Below, in pieces: positions 1 through 9,351 of a stretch of DNA of 64,000 bases (the first letter of the stretch is position 1; each line of letters starts with the position of its first letter). A model generated the notes under the pieces. That model was not told the DNA's origin. It searched no databases and saw nothing but the letters and a program-made list of their open reading frames with translations. The DNA is taken from contig DYKD01000007.1 of NCBI GenBank assembly GCA_020722765.1, positions 1-64,000 of the forward strand. Direction: 5' to 3'. The position numbers and the translations under genes were made by a program. The DNA comes from Brevinema andersonii. GTDB taxonomy: Bacteria > Spirochaetota > DYKD01.

Positions 1-159
1 GGCGTTCCCAATCGAAAAATGTCATTTTTAAATAAAAGGATTCTTTATTGCTGGGATTCTTTACTAAAACTTTACTTTTTATAATTTTCATATTATATTC
101 TACGTCCTTGCATTTGAAGCTTTATTAATGCATTATACCTAAAATATGAGGTGACTTGA

Positions 160-1035
160 ATGAAATTCAATATCGTCGTTCTGGTCAAACAGGTTCCTGA
201 CACGAAACATGTCACGGGCCAGGCCATGAAAGAAGACGGCACTGTCAACCGTGCTGCTCTCCCTGCTATTTTCAACCCGGAAGATCTCCACGCTCTCGAA
301 GCTGCCTTAACTGTCAAAGACCAGAATCCTGGTTCCAAAGTGACAGTGCTCACAATGGGACCGCCCGCTGCTATACAGGTTTTGAAGGAATCGCTGTTCC
401 GTGGTGCTGATGAAGTCGCGCTCATCTCTGATAAGCGCTTTGCTGCCGCAGACACGCTTGCCACTTCCTACGCTATCAGTTGCGCCATCAAGAACAAGGT
501 TGGTAAAGTGGATTTCGTTTTTGCTGGACGCCAGGCTATCGACGGTGACACGGCGCAAGTCGGTCCGCAGACAGCTGAGAAACTATCCATGAACCAGATT
601 ACAAACATTACTGGATTTGAGAAGATCACAGACAAGGATATCACAGTCCGCCGTTCCATTGAAGGCGGATACGAGATTGTAAAATCGAAACTTCCTGTGC
701 TCTGCACTGTCACAGACGAAGGTTTCCAGCCTCGTCCTTGCTCTGCAAAACTTGTCATAGCAAACAAGAATGCCGCGCTCGATTTGGAAGACAAGTATGA
801 CGAGACTTATATAGAAAGTGCGCGCAAGATGGGTAAGACAGTGAAGATCGACATGTGGAATGTTGAAGTGATCGGCGCAGACCCTGCGGGGTGCGGACTC
901 TCAGGTTCACCCACGAAGGTCAAGAAGATCGAGAGCGTTGTCCTCAAAGGCACTGAGATCAAGATGATCCAGAATAACGAAGAGTCAATCAGCAAGATGG
1001 TGCACGAGCTCATCGCTGATCACACTTTGGGTTAA
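160..1035 (+). CDS. etfB: Electron transfer flavoprotein beta subunit
   Basis: EtfB pairs with EtfA to form the soluble ETF heterodimer that passes electrons between acyl-CoA dehydrogenases and a downstream acceptor. The 291-residue protein opens with the family pattern IVVLVKQVPDT and carries RQAIDGDTAQVGP near residues 124-136. That motif is the nucleotide-binding loop of the bifurcating-type ETFs; respiratory EtfB proteins have AIDDDCNQTG there. The start is supported by GAGGTGA seven to eight bases upstream. etfA follows after 11 bases and an acyl-CoA dehydrogenase after that, so the three form one operon. The family call is very safe; bifurcation is an inference. Confidence 0.97.
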   Translation: MKFNIVVLVKQVPDTKHVTGQAMKEDGTVNRAALPAIFNPEDLHALEAALTVKDQNPGSKVTVLTMGPPAAIQVLKESLFRGADEVALISDKRFAAADTLATSYAISCAIKNKVGKVDFVFAGRQAIDGDTAQVGPQTAEKLSMNQITNITGFEKITDKDITVRRSIEGGYEIVKSKLPVLCTVTDEGFQPRPCSAKLVIANKNAALDLEDKYDETYIESARKMGKTVKIDMWNVEVIGADPAGCGLSGSPTKVKKIESVVLKGTEIKMIQNNEESISKMVHELIADHTLG

Positions 1036-1046
1036 GGAGAAACAAC

Positions 1047-2063
1047 ATGAGTGACAAGAACAATGTCTGGGTATTCGTACAGCAGGACGATGGAAAGATC
1101 GTTGATGTTTCCCTTGAATTGATCTGCAAGGCACGCGACCTCGCCAACCAGCTCGGTGTGGGAGTGAACGGTGTTTTGATTGGTGATAACATGAAAGGTG
1201 AAGCTGAGAAGCTTTTCCCTTACCAGTGTGATGAGGTTTTTATTGTTGAAGACCCTAAGCTGAAACACTATCAACCCGTACCCTATACAAAAATCATGTG
1301 TGAGATGATCACGCGTTATGAGCCACAAATTGTTCTCTATGGAGCTACGACAACTGGCCGTGACCTTGGACCTCGCATTGCATCATACCTAAAAGTGGGC
1401 CTCACAGCGGATTGTACTGATCTCCAGATTGGTGAGCACCAGATCAAGGATATCACTTACAAGAATATATTGATGCAGATTCGTCCTGCTTTTGGTGGAA
1501 ACATCGTAGCGACAATCGTATCACCTGAGAAGAAACCTCAGATGGCAACTGTTCGTGAAGGGGTCATGAAAATTTCCGTTCCTAATAAGGGTTACAAAGG
1601 CAAAGTGACTCCGATTACGGATATCAAGATTTCTGCTGATGAGTACATGACAGAGATCATCAAGCGCGTGAAAGAAGCGAAGAAAGTGAATCTCAAGGGT
1701 GCGCGTGTCATCGTTGCTGGCGGTATCGGTGTTGGCTCCAAGGAAAATTTCGATCTCATCAAGGATTTGGCGCATGCTCTGGGCGGAGAGATTGGTGCTT
1801 CCCGTGCTGCTGTTGATGCAGGTTTTATTTCCAAAGATCACCAGGTTGGACAGACGGGCATCACTGTCCGTCCCAATCTTTATATCGCTTGCGGAATCTC
1901 TGGTTCCATCCAGCATCGTGCAGGTATGGCAGAGTCTGGAAAAATCATAGCGATAAACACTGACCCTGCAGCTCCCATATTCCAGGTTTCACATTATGGA
2001 ATAGTCGGCGATCTTACTGACGTCATTCCCAAGTTTATCAAGGCTTTCAAGGCCAAGGGTTAA
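1047..2063 (+). CDS. etfA: Electron transfer flavoprotein alpha subunit
   Basis: EtfA is the FAD-carrying partner of EtfB. The 338-residue length is typical. The C-terminal FAD domain is clear: GARVIVAGGIGVGSKENF begins it and the ETF-alpha signature follows, with YIACGISGSIQHRAGM and then AINTDPAAPIF near residues 275-310. No N-terminal ferredoxin domain is present, unlike some clostridial EtfA proteins. AAGGAG lies just before the ATG. It sits 11 bases after etfB and 12 bases before the acyl-CoA dehydrogenase, which implies co-transcription and stoichiometric production with its likely partner enzyme. Confidence 0.97.
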   Translation: MSDKNNVWVFVQQDDGKIVDVSLELICKARDLANQLGVGVNGVLIGDNMKGEAEKLFPYQCDEVFIVEDPKLKHYQPVPYTKIMCEMITRYEPQIVLYGATTTGRDLGPRIASYLKVGLTADCTDLQIGEHQIKDITYKNILMQIRPAFGGNIVATIVSPEKKPQMATVREGVMKISVPNKGYKGKVTPITDIKISADEYMTEIIKRVKEAKKVNLKGARVIVAGGIGVGSKENFDLIKDLAHALGGEIGASRAAVDAGFISKDHQVGQTGITVRPNLYIACGISGSIQHRAGMAESGKIIAINTDPAAPIFQVSHYGIVGDLTDVIPKFIKAFKAKG

Positions 2064-2075
2064 TGGAGGACAAAA

Positions 2076-3788
2076 ATGGAAAATTTCTATAAAGATAATG
2101 ATGATATACAGTTTCAGTTCAAGCATCTTGATTGGTCGGAACTTGTCCGCCTTCGTGAGGATGATTTTGCAGAAAAGGATAAGTTTGCAGATGCACCAGC
2201 CAATGTTGAAGATGCGGTTGATAATTATGATCGGGTGATTGACATTATTGGCGGATTGGCTGCCGAATACCTGGCTCCTTATGCTGCTGAGGTTGATGAG
2301 ACAGAGTGTCAGTTCAATAATGGAGTTGTCACCTATCCAAAGACCATCACAAAAGCTATGGAAATGTTTGCCAAAGCTGACCTGATGGGTTTTGTTCTTC
2401 CCCGCAAGTTCGGCGGATTGAACATGCCTGTCACTGTCATCTCGATGGCTGCGGAAATCCTTTCCCGCGCAGAGGGTTCATTTCTGAACTTTGGTCTGCA
2501 TCAGGATAACGCTGCTACCATTAACAAGTGGGCTTCTGAGGCAATTAAAAATAAGTTTCTTCCCCGTTTTTGTACTGGAGAAGTGGAATCTTCCATGGTT
2601 CTTACAGAGCCAGATGCAGGATCTGATTTACAGGCTGTTACACTCAAAGCACATCAAGGATCAGATGGAAAGTGGTATCTGAACGGTGTCAAACGCTTCA
2701 TTACTAACGGGTGCGCTCAGATGTCTCTGGTTCTTGCACGCTCTGAAGATGGTACAAAAGATGGTCGCGGTCTCTCTTTCTTTCTCCACGAGAGGGATGG
2801 CAAGACTATGAAGGTTCGCCGTATTGAGCATAAGCTCGGTATCCGCGGATCTGCGACTTGCGAACTCCAGTTCAATAATGCCCCTGCAGAACTTGTTGGT
2901 GACAGGAAGTTCGGTCTCATCAAGTACACGATGTGGCTCATGAACCAGGCTCGTCTTGGCATTTCTGGGCAGGCTTTAGGAATTGCAGAAGCTGCTTACA
3001 GGGAAGCTGACAAGTATGCGAAGGAACGAATCCAGTTCGGCAAACCGATCCGCACACTGACAGCTATCACTGAGATGCTGACAGATATGAAGATTGCCAT
3101 TGAAGCAGGTCGTGCTCTCTATTATGAGACATCAAGAATGGTTGATTTGAAAGAAGGATATGAGGAATATCTGGAGAAACATCCAGAGAAGGCTCCTGAG
3201 CTTCGCGAGAAAATAAAGTATTTCACAAAAATGGCTGCGCTCATGACTCCTATGACCAAAGCCTATACAACAGAGATGGCTAACAAGGTTACTTATGATG
3301 CGATTCAGATCCATGGTGGAACAGGTTACATGAGGGAGTTCAATGTTGAACGTCATGCCCGTGATGCAAGAATCACAAACATCTATGAAGGGACAACACA
3401 GTTACAGATTGTTGCTGCCATTGGTGGAACAGTAACTGGTGTAGCCAAGATGAAAATGGACGAGTTGGATAAGAACGATTTCGGTTATGCGGAATATATG
3501 CATAAGAAGATCCGCGATGCCAAGAAAGTTTTTGAAGATACGGTTGATTTTGTAGTAAAAAAGAATGATCCCAAGTTCCAGGATTTCCATTCCCGCAGAC
3601 TTGTGGAAATGGCAACAGACCTGATTCAAGGATATCTCTTCCTCCGTGATGGGAACCATAGTGATCGTAAGAAGGTTGTAGCAGAGACTTTCATTGACAA
3701 GATGGTTTATCGCGTCAGTATGAACGCAGAGTTCATCATGAAAGGCGATGCAGCGTTGTTAAAGAATGCTACGGAGATAATCGGATAA
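2076..3788 (+). CDS. Acyl-CoA dehydrogenase, long form
   Basis: A flavin enzyme that oxidises acyl-CoA to enoyl-CoA and hands electrons to the neighbouring ETF. Family landmarks are in order: SSMVLTEPDAGSD (flavin/substrate loop), then GTGYMREFNVERHARDARI and the catalytic-base segment IYEGT with Glu near residue 438. At 570 residues it is much longer than butyryl-CoA dehydrogenase (about 380). The extra length is an N-terminal segment and a helical C-terminal extension after the core, as in the long ACADs of many anaerobes. Substrate chain length cannot be read from sequence. It is last in the operon, followed by a strong terminator. Confidence 0.93.
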   Translation: MENFYKDNDDIQFQFKHLDWSELVRLREDDFAEKDKFADAPANVEDAVDNYDRVIDIIGGLAAEYLAPYAAEVDETECQFNNGVVTYPKTITKAMEMFAKADLMGFVLPRKFGGLNMPVTVISMAAEILSRAEGSFLNFGLHQDNAATINKWASEAIKNKFLPRFCTGEVESSMVLTEPDAGSDLQAVTLKAHQGSDGKWYLNGVKRFITNGCAQMSLVLARSEDGTKDGRGLSFFLHERDGKTMKVRRIEHKLGIRGSATCELQFNNAPAELVGDRKFGLIKYTMWLMNQARLGISGQALGIAEAAYREADKYAKERIQFGKPIRTLTAITEMLTDMKIAIEAGRALYYETSRMVDLKEGYEEYLEKHPEKAPELREKIKYFTKMAALMTPMTKAYTTEMANKVTYDAIQIHGGTGYMREFNVERHARDARITNIYEGTTQLQIVAAIGGTVTGVAKMKMDELDKNDFGYAEYMHKKIRDAKKVFEDTVDFVVKKNDPKFQDFHSRRLVEMATDLIQGYLFLRDGNHSDRKKVVAETFIDKMVYRVSMNAEFIMKGDAALLKNATEIIG

Positions 3789-4100
3789 ACTTCTCTTGCC
3801 CCTCTCCCATGGGGAATGTACGTTAGTATATCCTTTTCTGGAAGGGGAGGAATGATTGAGAAACCAATCAAAGGCTCGGCCGAAAGGTCGGGCCTTTTTT
3901 GTAATAAAAAAATGTTAAAACAGATGTGTTATTTGTATTTATAATGTATATTGATTGTTTTTCGGTTTTTTTAGCTACATTAACTTGCAGGAGTGTTAAA
4001 ATAAAAAAGAATAAAAAAAGATTATTTTTTGACAGAGTGTTTTTTTCATATGTAAATGAGTATTTTTTCTTTAAGCGAGGATTTTTGATAGGAGGATGGC
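3789..4100 (+). other. Intergenic region between the etf operon and the PEGA gene
   Basis: These 312 bases hold the etf terminator and then a very AT-rich stretch leading to the PEGA gene. A TTGACA at 4029-4034 could be a -35 box, but no good -10 box sits 16 to 18 bases downstream, so the promoter is uncertain. The track ORF 3926-4186 has no Shine-Dalgarno site, is low-complexity Phe/Lys-rich and overlaps the signal peptide of the next gene; I do not count it as a gene. An imperfect inverted repeat of C-rich and G-rich tracts lies at about 3796-3851. Confidence 0.5.
3873..3900 (+). terminator. Rho-independent terminator of the etf operon
   Basis: A nine-base-pair stem GGCTCGGCC/GGTCGGGCC (two G-U pairs in RNA) with a GAAA tetraloop is followed directly by six T residues. 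It lies about 85 bases after the acyl-CoA dehydrogenase stop codon. Confidence 0.93.
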
Positions 4101-6947
4101 ATGCTGAAAATGCGCAAAACGATCTTTTTTTTAGGAATGGTTTTTATGTTTGTCGGGATGAGTCCCTTTATTTTTGCAAAAGATGATGACAAAGAGGATA
4201 CTAAAGACAAGGTAAGCCAGGAACAAGGAGCCCAAGAAAAGGGTAATGCCTATGGTCGTGATCATCATGCTAAAGAAACAAATAAAAAACATGATTCCAG
4301 GGCTTTCAAGAAAGATGACAATAGTGATGATGACAAAGAGGGTGCTAAAGACAAGGTAAGTAAAGAGCAAGGAGCTCAAGGTAAAGGGAAAGCTTACGGC
4401 AGACCTGATAAAGCAGATGTTGCCCAAGAAGAGAAGAAACCCGTTATAACAGAACCTGTCATTATAAGAGAAAATCCAAAGATGGGTAATGAAAACAGAG
4501 TGGAGGAAGTAGTAAAAACCGTTGAAACAGTAACAGTCATCAAGGAAGAAAAAAAGGAAGTGGTTACGCCTATAATCCCTCCCAAAACAACAGCATTGAT
4601 CTCTTTCGAATCCCTACCTGCTGGTGCAGAAGTTTTTATCAATAACGCCCTTGCAGGGATCACTCCCTTTCAAAAGGAAGTGTTTTTTGGGAATCACCAG
4701 TTGGAATTCAGAAAAGCCGGATATAAGACTTTCAGGAATACTTCGTTCAATGTAGGATCAAGCACTATTCCTCTTTATAAAGCTTCACTAGAAAAGATGA
4801 AGGCGAGTTTTCAGATATTATCTTCACCACCTGGTGCAACTGTCGTTCTAAACGGACAGACAGTTGGTGTAACTCCCTATAATGCAGATAACCTTGAATG
4901 GGGAAATTATAAGGTTCTTGTCAAGCTTAATGGTTATATTCCTTCGGAAAGGATTGTTATTGCGGACGCTGAACAGATGACACCTGTAACCATCAATCTT
5001 GTCAAGGAGTCGGGAGCAGTAAAAATAATGAGCTTGCCAGACCAGGCAGATGTTCTTATTGACGGAGTACTGAAAGGGAAAACGCCACTTGTTGTGGATC
5101 AGCTGGCAGTCGGTCTTCACAGCGTGGTCTTGAAGAAACCAGGGTATTCTGATATGACTCGCGATATTGTCATAGAGTTTGGTGTTCAAAAGGATTTTTC
5201 GTTTACTCTTGTCAGTGACATGGGTGTTTTGGATGTGATGTCAGTTCCTGATTCAGCAGACCTGTATATCAATGGTTCGTATATAGGGAAGACTCCACAA
5301 AAAAATTTGACAATCGCCCGTGGTGCTCATCAGATCCTTTTAAGAAAAGAAGGGTATGCAGATCATTCTGAAGCTATAACCATCATTCCTGGCCTTCCTG
5401 CTGTAAAAAACATTTCGCTTGCACAACAGAAAGCCCTTCTTCTCATCCGGACAGAACCTGCTGGAGCGAAGATACTCATCTCTGGGACTGATTACGGAAT
5501 GTCTCCCTTTGTCTCTGATTCGTTTAATGCAGGAACCTATACCATTACCTTGTCCAAAGATAATTATAATCCACTTACTACGCAGGTGACTTTGCTTCCT
5601 GGTGATAAGAAAGAATTGGTTTTCAACCTGACACCTATAACAGTGGCCGTTGAACAGGTTCCTGTTCTGAAAGGGGTGCTTTCTCTTCAGTCAGTCCCTT
5701 CAGAGGCATCAATCGTTATGAACAATACTTTTGTAGGTAAGACGCCTTATGTCGCCATGTTGTTGCCTGGCTCCTATCAGGTAAAGCTTTCTTTAGCAGG
5801 TTTCAGTAATGTTTTTATTTCTACTGTCATCGAATCTGGGAAAGCTGCTTCCTATTCCATCTCGTTCAAACCTGTTCCTGTATATGTATCATTAGATTCA
5901 TCACCACAGGGAGCTAAGATATTTTTGAATGACAGGTTTTTAGGCATGACTCCTTTAAAAACTGATTTGAATGCCGGGAATTACATCCTCTTTGCTCAAA
6001 AGAGCAATTATATGAATTATGTGACGAATATTGTGGTTTTAGGGACTGAAGGCAGCCTATCGCGTATGATCACTCTCAAGAGTGCTGTTCGTGTTTTCAA
6101 ATATTCATCAGTGCCTGAAGGTGCAGAAGTATGGTACAAAAACAGGGTCGTTGGAATCACACCATTTGAATTTACTGATGTAAAAGATGGGATCTACGAC
6201 CTGACATTCAGGAAATCAGGTTATAGGGATTATGCAGTGAAATATGTTGTTGCTAATGGCCAGCCTGATGTGCTGAATGTTGTTCTTGAAGCAATGAAAG
6301 GCAACCTTCTGGTTATATCTGATCCTGCAGCTGCTGATGTTGTCCTTGACGGCAGAAGGGTCGGTTTGAGTGAGTCCTTATTAAAGGATATTCCTGCGGG
6401 ATATCACAGGTTATCTGTAAAAAAATTCGCATATTTTGATCATAACATGAATGTCCTGATTCCTGATAACATGACAGTCACTAACAAAGTGACACTTATA
6501 GAAAAGCCGAAAGGCAATCTTCAGATCAATTCAATGCCAACAGGTGCAAAAGTCTATTTCAATAACACATATCTTGGGATGTCCCCTTATTTGCTTCAAA
6601 GTTATCCTGAGGGAACGTATTCTCTTTTGCTTAAGATGAAAGGATATAAGCATTATAAGGTGAATGTCAACATTAGAGGGAACATGACTGAGACTGTTAA
6701 TGCAACACTTGTGGAGGGCAGTAATTGTTGTATTGGTGGTTGTTTCGGATCTTTTCTCGTGAAACCAGGTGTTTGGTACACGGGAGCTGCGTTACTGACA
6801 GGACTGGCAGGGTATTCATGGTATAAAATGGAAAAATCAGGTGTTAATGTTACAGAGTCCAACAATTACAGGGATGTGAGAGACTATTCAGCAGTTGGTG
6901 CTTTGGGATGTCTCGTCACAGGATTTGCCATGCGTCTGGTGTTTTAA
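4101..6947 (+). CDS. Secreted protein with ten PEGA repeats
   Basis: The 948-residue protein has a signal peptide (hydrophobic core FFLGMVFMFVGMSPFIFA), a charged region of about 135 residues, then ten tandem PEGA-type repeats of 65-80 residues. Each repeat follows the pattern of short beta strand, S.P.GA.V..N....G.TP, then G.Y.L...K.GY. The C-terminal 90 residues hold a Cys-rich turn (NCCIGGCFGS) and two hydrophobic stretches that could anchor it in a membrane. PEGA domains are surface-associated beta domains, often in S-layer or envelope proteins, with no known catalytic role. GGAGG sits six bases before the ATG. Location in the envelope is an inference; the ligand is unknown. Confidence 0.9.
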   Translation: MLKMRKTIFFLGMVFMFVGMSPFIFAKDDDKEDTKDKVSQEQGAQEKGNAYGRDHHAKETNKKHDSRAFKKDDNSDDDKEGAKDKVSKEQGAQGKGKAYGRPDKADVAQEEKKPVITEPVIIRENPKMGNENRVEEVVKTVETVTVIKEEKKEVVTPIIPPKTTALISFESLPAGAEVFINNALAGITPFQKEVFFGNHQLEFRKAGYKTFRNTSFNVGSSTIPLYKASLEKMKASFQILSSPPGATVVLNGQTVGVTPYNADNLEWGNYKVLVKLNGYIPSERIVIADAEQMTPVTINLVKESGAVKIMSLPDQADVLIDGVLKGKTPLVVDQLAVGLHSVVLKKPGYSDMTRDIVIEFGVQKDFSFTLVSDMGVLDVMSVPDSADLYINGSYIGKTPQKNLTIARGAHQILLRKEGYADHSEAITIIPGLPAVKNISLAQQKALLLIRTEPAGAKILISGTDYGMSPFVSDSFNAGTYTITLSKDNYNPLTTQVTLLPGDKKELVFNLTPITVAVEQVPVLKGVLSLQSVPSEASIVMNNTFVGKTPYVAMLLPGSYQVKLSLAGFSNVFISTVIESGKAASYSISFKPVPVYVSLDSSPQGAKIFLNDRFLGMTPLKTDLNAGNYILFAQKSNYMNYVTNIVVLGTEGSLSRMITLKSAVRVFKYSSVPEGAEVWYKNRVVGITPFEFTDVKDGIYDLTFRKSGYRDYAVKYVVANGQPDVLNVVLEAMKGNLLVISDPAAADVVLDGRRVGLSESLLKDIPAGYHRLSVKKFAYFDHNMNVLIPDNMTVTNKVTLIEKPKGNLQINSMPTGAKVYFNNTYLGMSPYLLQSYPEGTYSLLLKMKGYKHYKVNVNIRGNMTETVNATLVEGSNCCIGGCFGSFLVKPGVWYTGAALLTGLAGYSWYKMEKSGVNVTESNNYRDVRDYSAVGALGCLVTGFAMRLVF
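4182..4403 (+). repeat. Duplicated 78-bp segment in the PEGA gene N-terminus
   Basis: Two 78-base copies (4182-4259 and 4326-4403) encode the same pattern, DDDKE..KDKVS.EQGAQ.KG.AYGR. They are separated by 66 bases and have diverged by several synonymous and conservative changes, so the duplication is not recent. Confidence 0.85.
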
Positions 6948-6963
6948 CGGCCGATTTCATTTC

Positions 6964-7764
6964 TTACATCTTTTTCAGGTTGATCCGGATCTTTTTTTCA
7001 CCGAGGATAGACTGGGCAGCTTCGATGAAGAATAAAGAGCTGTCACTCAGCCAATATTCTGTTTCCCCTTTTTTTGATTCAAGATTCAGCATCCTTTTCT
7101 CTTTCAGATATCCCAATGTGATCCGTGCTGTTTCTGTAGCTGAATCCACTAGAGTCACATCTTTCATCACTTTTGAGATTATTTTCTTGAGCATGGGATA
7201 ATGCGTGCATCCAAGGACGAGTGTGTCTATTTTTTTCTTAAGTAAGGGCGTAAGATATTCCTCTGCTGTCATCTGTGCAATTTTGTTGTCTGTCCAGCCG
7301 CTTTCTACTAGAGGGACGAAGAGTGGGCATGCCTGCTGATAGACTTTGATGTTCGGATTAATCGCATGGATCGCTTTTTCATAACTGAGGCTTTTTACTG
7401 TAGCGACAGTGCCAATGACTCCGATAGAACCGTTTTTTGTTGTTTCCACGGCTTTTTTTGCACCTGGCTGGATGACTCCAAAAACAGGGAAATGGGTATA
7501 TTCATGTTTCAGATAATCTAATGCCAGCGCAGAGACAGTATTGCAAGCAACGACAAGCATCTTGATGTGGTGCTGGATCAGGAAATCCGTAATTTCAGTT
7601 GCAAAGTTTTTGATTGTGTGTTCTGATTTTGTCCCATAAGGTACACGTGCCGTGTCACCAAAATAGATGAATTTCTCATTAGGAAGAGATCTTTTCAGTT
7701 CCTTGAGGACAGTCAGTCCTCCAATACCTGAATCAAAAACACCGATCTTGTATGTATTGTTCAT
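6964..7764 (-). CDS. murI: Glutamate racemase
   Basis: MurI interconverts L- and D-glutamate and supplies D-Glu for the peptidoglycan stem peptide in the cytoplasm. The 266 residues contain all family hallmarks: GVFDSGIGGLTVLKEL at the N-terminus, the first catalytic cysteine in VVACNTVSAL (C74) and the second in LVLGCTHYPML (C185, with H187). The gene is the last of a minus-strand operon, starting one base after the cimA stop codon. It converges with the PEGA gene, with only 16 bases between their stops and no obvious terminator. Confidence 0.96.
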   Translation of the reverse strand: MNNTYKIGVFDSGIGGLTVLKELKRSLPNEKFIYFGDTARVPYGTKSEHTIKNFATEITDFLIQHHIKMLVVACNTVSALALDYLKHEYTHFPVFGVIQPGAKKAVETTKNGSIGVIGTVATVKSLSYEKAIHAINPNIKVYQQACPLFVPLVESGWTDNKIAQMTAEEYLTPLLKKKIDTLVLGCTHYPMLKKIISKVMKDVTLVDSATETARITLGYLKEKRMLNLESKKGETEYWLSDSSLFFIEAAQSILGEKKIRINLKKM

Positions 7765-7765
7765 A

Positions 7766-9340
7766 TCAATATTTTTTTAAAAGCATGTATTCTATGGAAT
7801 CTACAAGTGCTTGAAGGCTTGCTTCGATGATATTCGCTGAAACACCTACGGTCATCCATGTCTTGTCACCTTTCTTACTTTCAATCAGTACCCGAACGAG
7901 CGAGTCTGTTCCGCTCTTCTGCCCAAGAACCCGTACCTTGTAATCCACAAGCTGCATTTCCTGGATTTGTGGATATTGTTTTTCCAGCGCTTTTCGTAAG
8001 GCTCCATCAATGGCATTGACTGGACCGTTTCCTGTAGCAACCACGTATTCTTCTTTCCCTTTTACAGAGATCTTGATGACACCTTCTGAAACAATATTGT
8101 TATGTTCGGTCTTTTCAATGATGAGCCTGAAGTGTCTCATGTCGAATACAGGGGCGTATTTGCCAGTCACTTTGCGGATGATGAGCTCAAAGGATGCGTT
8201 GGCATTCTCAAATTCAAAACCTTCGTTCTCGAGTTTTTTGATGTGGGTTACGATCTGTTTGACTGCATCATCACCCATGGATTTATCACTGATACCGAGT
8301 TCCTGCAGTTTGTATACGATGTTGCTTTTCCCTGCAAGTTCAGATACAAGAACGCGTCTTCTGTTTCCGACATCTTCAGGAGCGATGTGTTCGTATGTAC
8401 TGGAGTTTTTCTGTACTGCACTGACATGGATTCCGCCTTTATGGGCAAAAGCGCTTTCACCAGTGTAGGGGAGGCGTTCGTCGTGGGGGAGGTTGGCTAC
8501 TTCAAAAACAAAGTGTGAGAGTTCTGTCAGTTTGCCCATGTTTTTTGCAGCAAAGAAAGTGTCATTGGTCTTGAATTTGATCGATGGCATGATGCCACAG
8601 AGATTGGCATTACCGCACCTTTCTCCAAAACCATTGATAGTCCCTTGTACCATGAAGGCGCCATACCGTATGGCCATCATGGAGTTGGCAATAGCACACC
8701 CGCTGTCATTGTGTGCGTGTATGCCAAAGGGGATGGACAGGTGAGGAGAGAGAACTGTAATCGTATCGCTGATTTCGTGTGGCAGGCAACCTCCATTTGT
8801 GTCGCAAAGGCAGATGCTGTCAGCACCACCTTTGATGGCTGCGGTGATTGTCTGTAATGCATATTCCTGATTCGCTTTGAATCCGTCAAAGAAATGTTCC
8901 GCATCATAGATCACTTCCCTGCCTTGTGATTTCAGATAAGCAATGGAATCAGTGATCATTTCAAGGTTTTTTTCCAAAGGGAGTTTGAGAGCGTCAATGA
9001 CATGCAAATCCCATGTCTTTCCAAAAATGACACATGTAGGTGTTTCTGCTTCTACCAGAGCTTGGAGGTTGGGGTCATCCTTAGGCTTGAATTTATGATA
9101 TCGGGTACTTCCAAAGGCTGTGATTCTTGTATGTTTCCATTTGATTTTCTTCGCTTTTTGGAAAAATTCTATGTCTTTGGGATTTGAGCCTGGCCATCCA
9201 CCTTCAACATAGTCAATGCCAAAATCATCAAGCCTCTGTGCTAAGAGCAGTTTGTCTTCTACTGTGAAATTGATTTTTTCAGCTTGCGATCCGTCTCTCA
9301 GTGTCGTATCAAAAATAAGGATGTTTCTTTTTTTTTCCAT
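7766..9340 (-). CDS. cimA: (R)-citramalate synthase
   Basis: This HMGL-like/LeuA-family enzyme condenses pyruvate with acetyl-CoA to citramalate, the threonine-independent route to 2-ketobutyrate and isoleucine. The N-terminal DTTLRDGSQAEKINFT and VEGGWPGSNPKD (rather than the LeuA pattern) match the long citramalate-synthase subfamily. HAHNDSGCAIANSM provides the metal-binding histidines. The C-terminal third is the LeuA-type allosteric domain, probably the isoleucine site. The 524-residue length is typical of the subfamily. AGGAGCG overlaps the lysC stop region and lies nine bases before the ATG, linking translation to lysC. Confidence 0.93.
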   Translation of the reverse strand: MEKKRNILIFDTTLRDGSQAEKINFTVEDKLLLAQRLDDFGIDYVEGGWPGSNPKDIEFFQKAKKIKWKHTRITAFGSTRYHKFKPKDDPNLQALVEAETPTCVIFGKTWDLHVIDALKLPLEKNLEMITDSIAYLKSQGREVIYDAEHFFDGFKANQEYALQTITAAIKGGADSICLCDTNGGCLPHEISDTITVLSPHLSIPFGIHAHNDSGCAIANSMMAIRYGAFMVQGTINGFGERCGNANLCGIMPSIKFKTNDTFFAAKNMGKLTELSHFVFEVANLPHDERLPYTGESAFAHKGGIHVSAVQKNSSTYEHIAPEDVGNRRRVLVSELAGKSNIVYKLQELGISDKSMGDDAVKQIVTHIKKLENEGFEFENANASFELIIRKVTGKYAPVFDMRHFRLIIEKTEHNNIVSEGVIKISVKGKEEYVVATGNGPVNAIDGALRKALEKQYPQIQEMQLVDYKVRVLGQKSGTDSLVRVLIESKKGDKTWMTVGVSANIIEASLQALVDSIEYMLLKKY

Positions 9341-9351
9341 TGTGTACGCTC

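Noticed and set aside
1-159. Promoter of the etf operon
   Set aside because: The stretch is AT-rich with several possible -10 boxes but no convincing -35 at proper spacing, and the window starts too close to judge.
3926-4186. 86-codon ORF before the PEGA gene
   Set aside because: No ribosome site, low-complexity Phe/Lys composition and overlap with the PEGA signal peptide in another frame.
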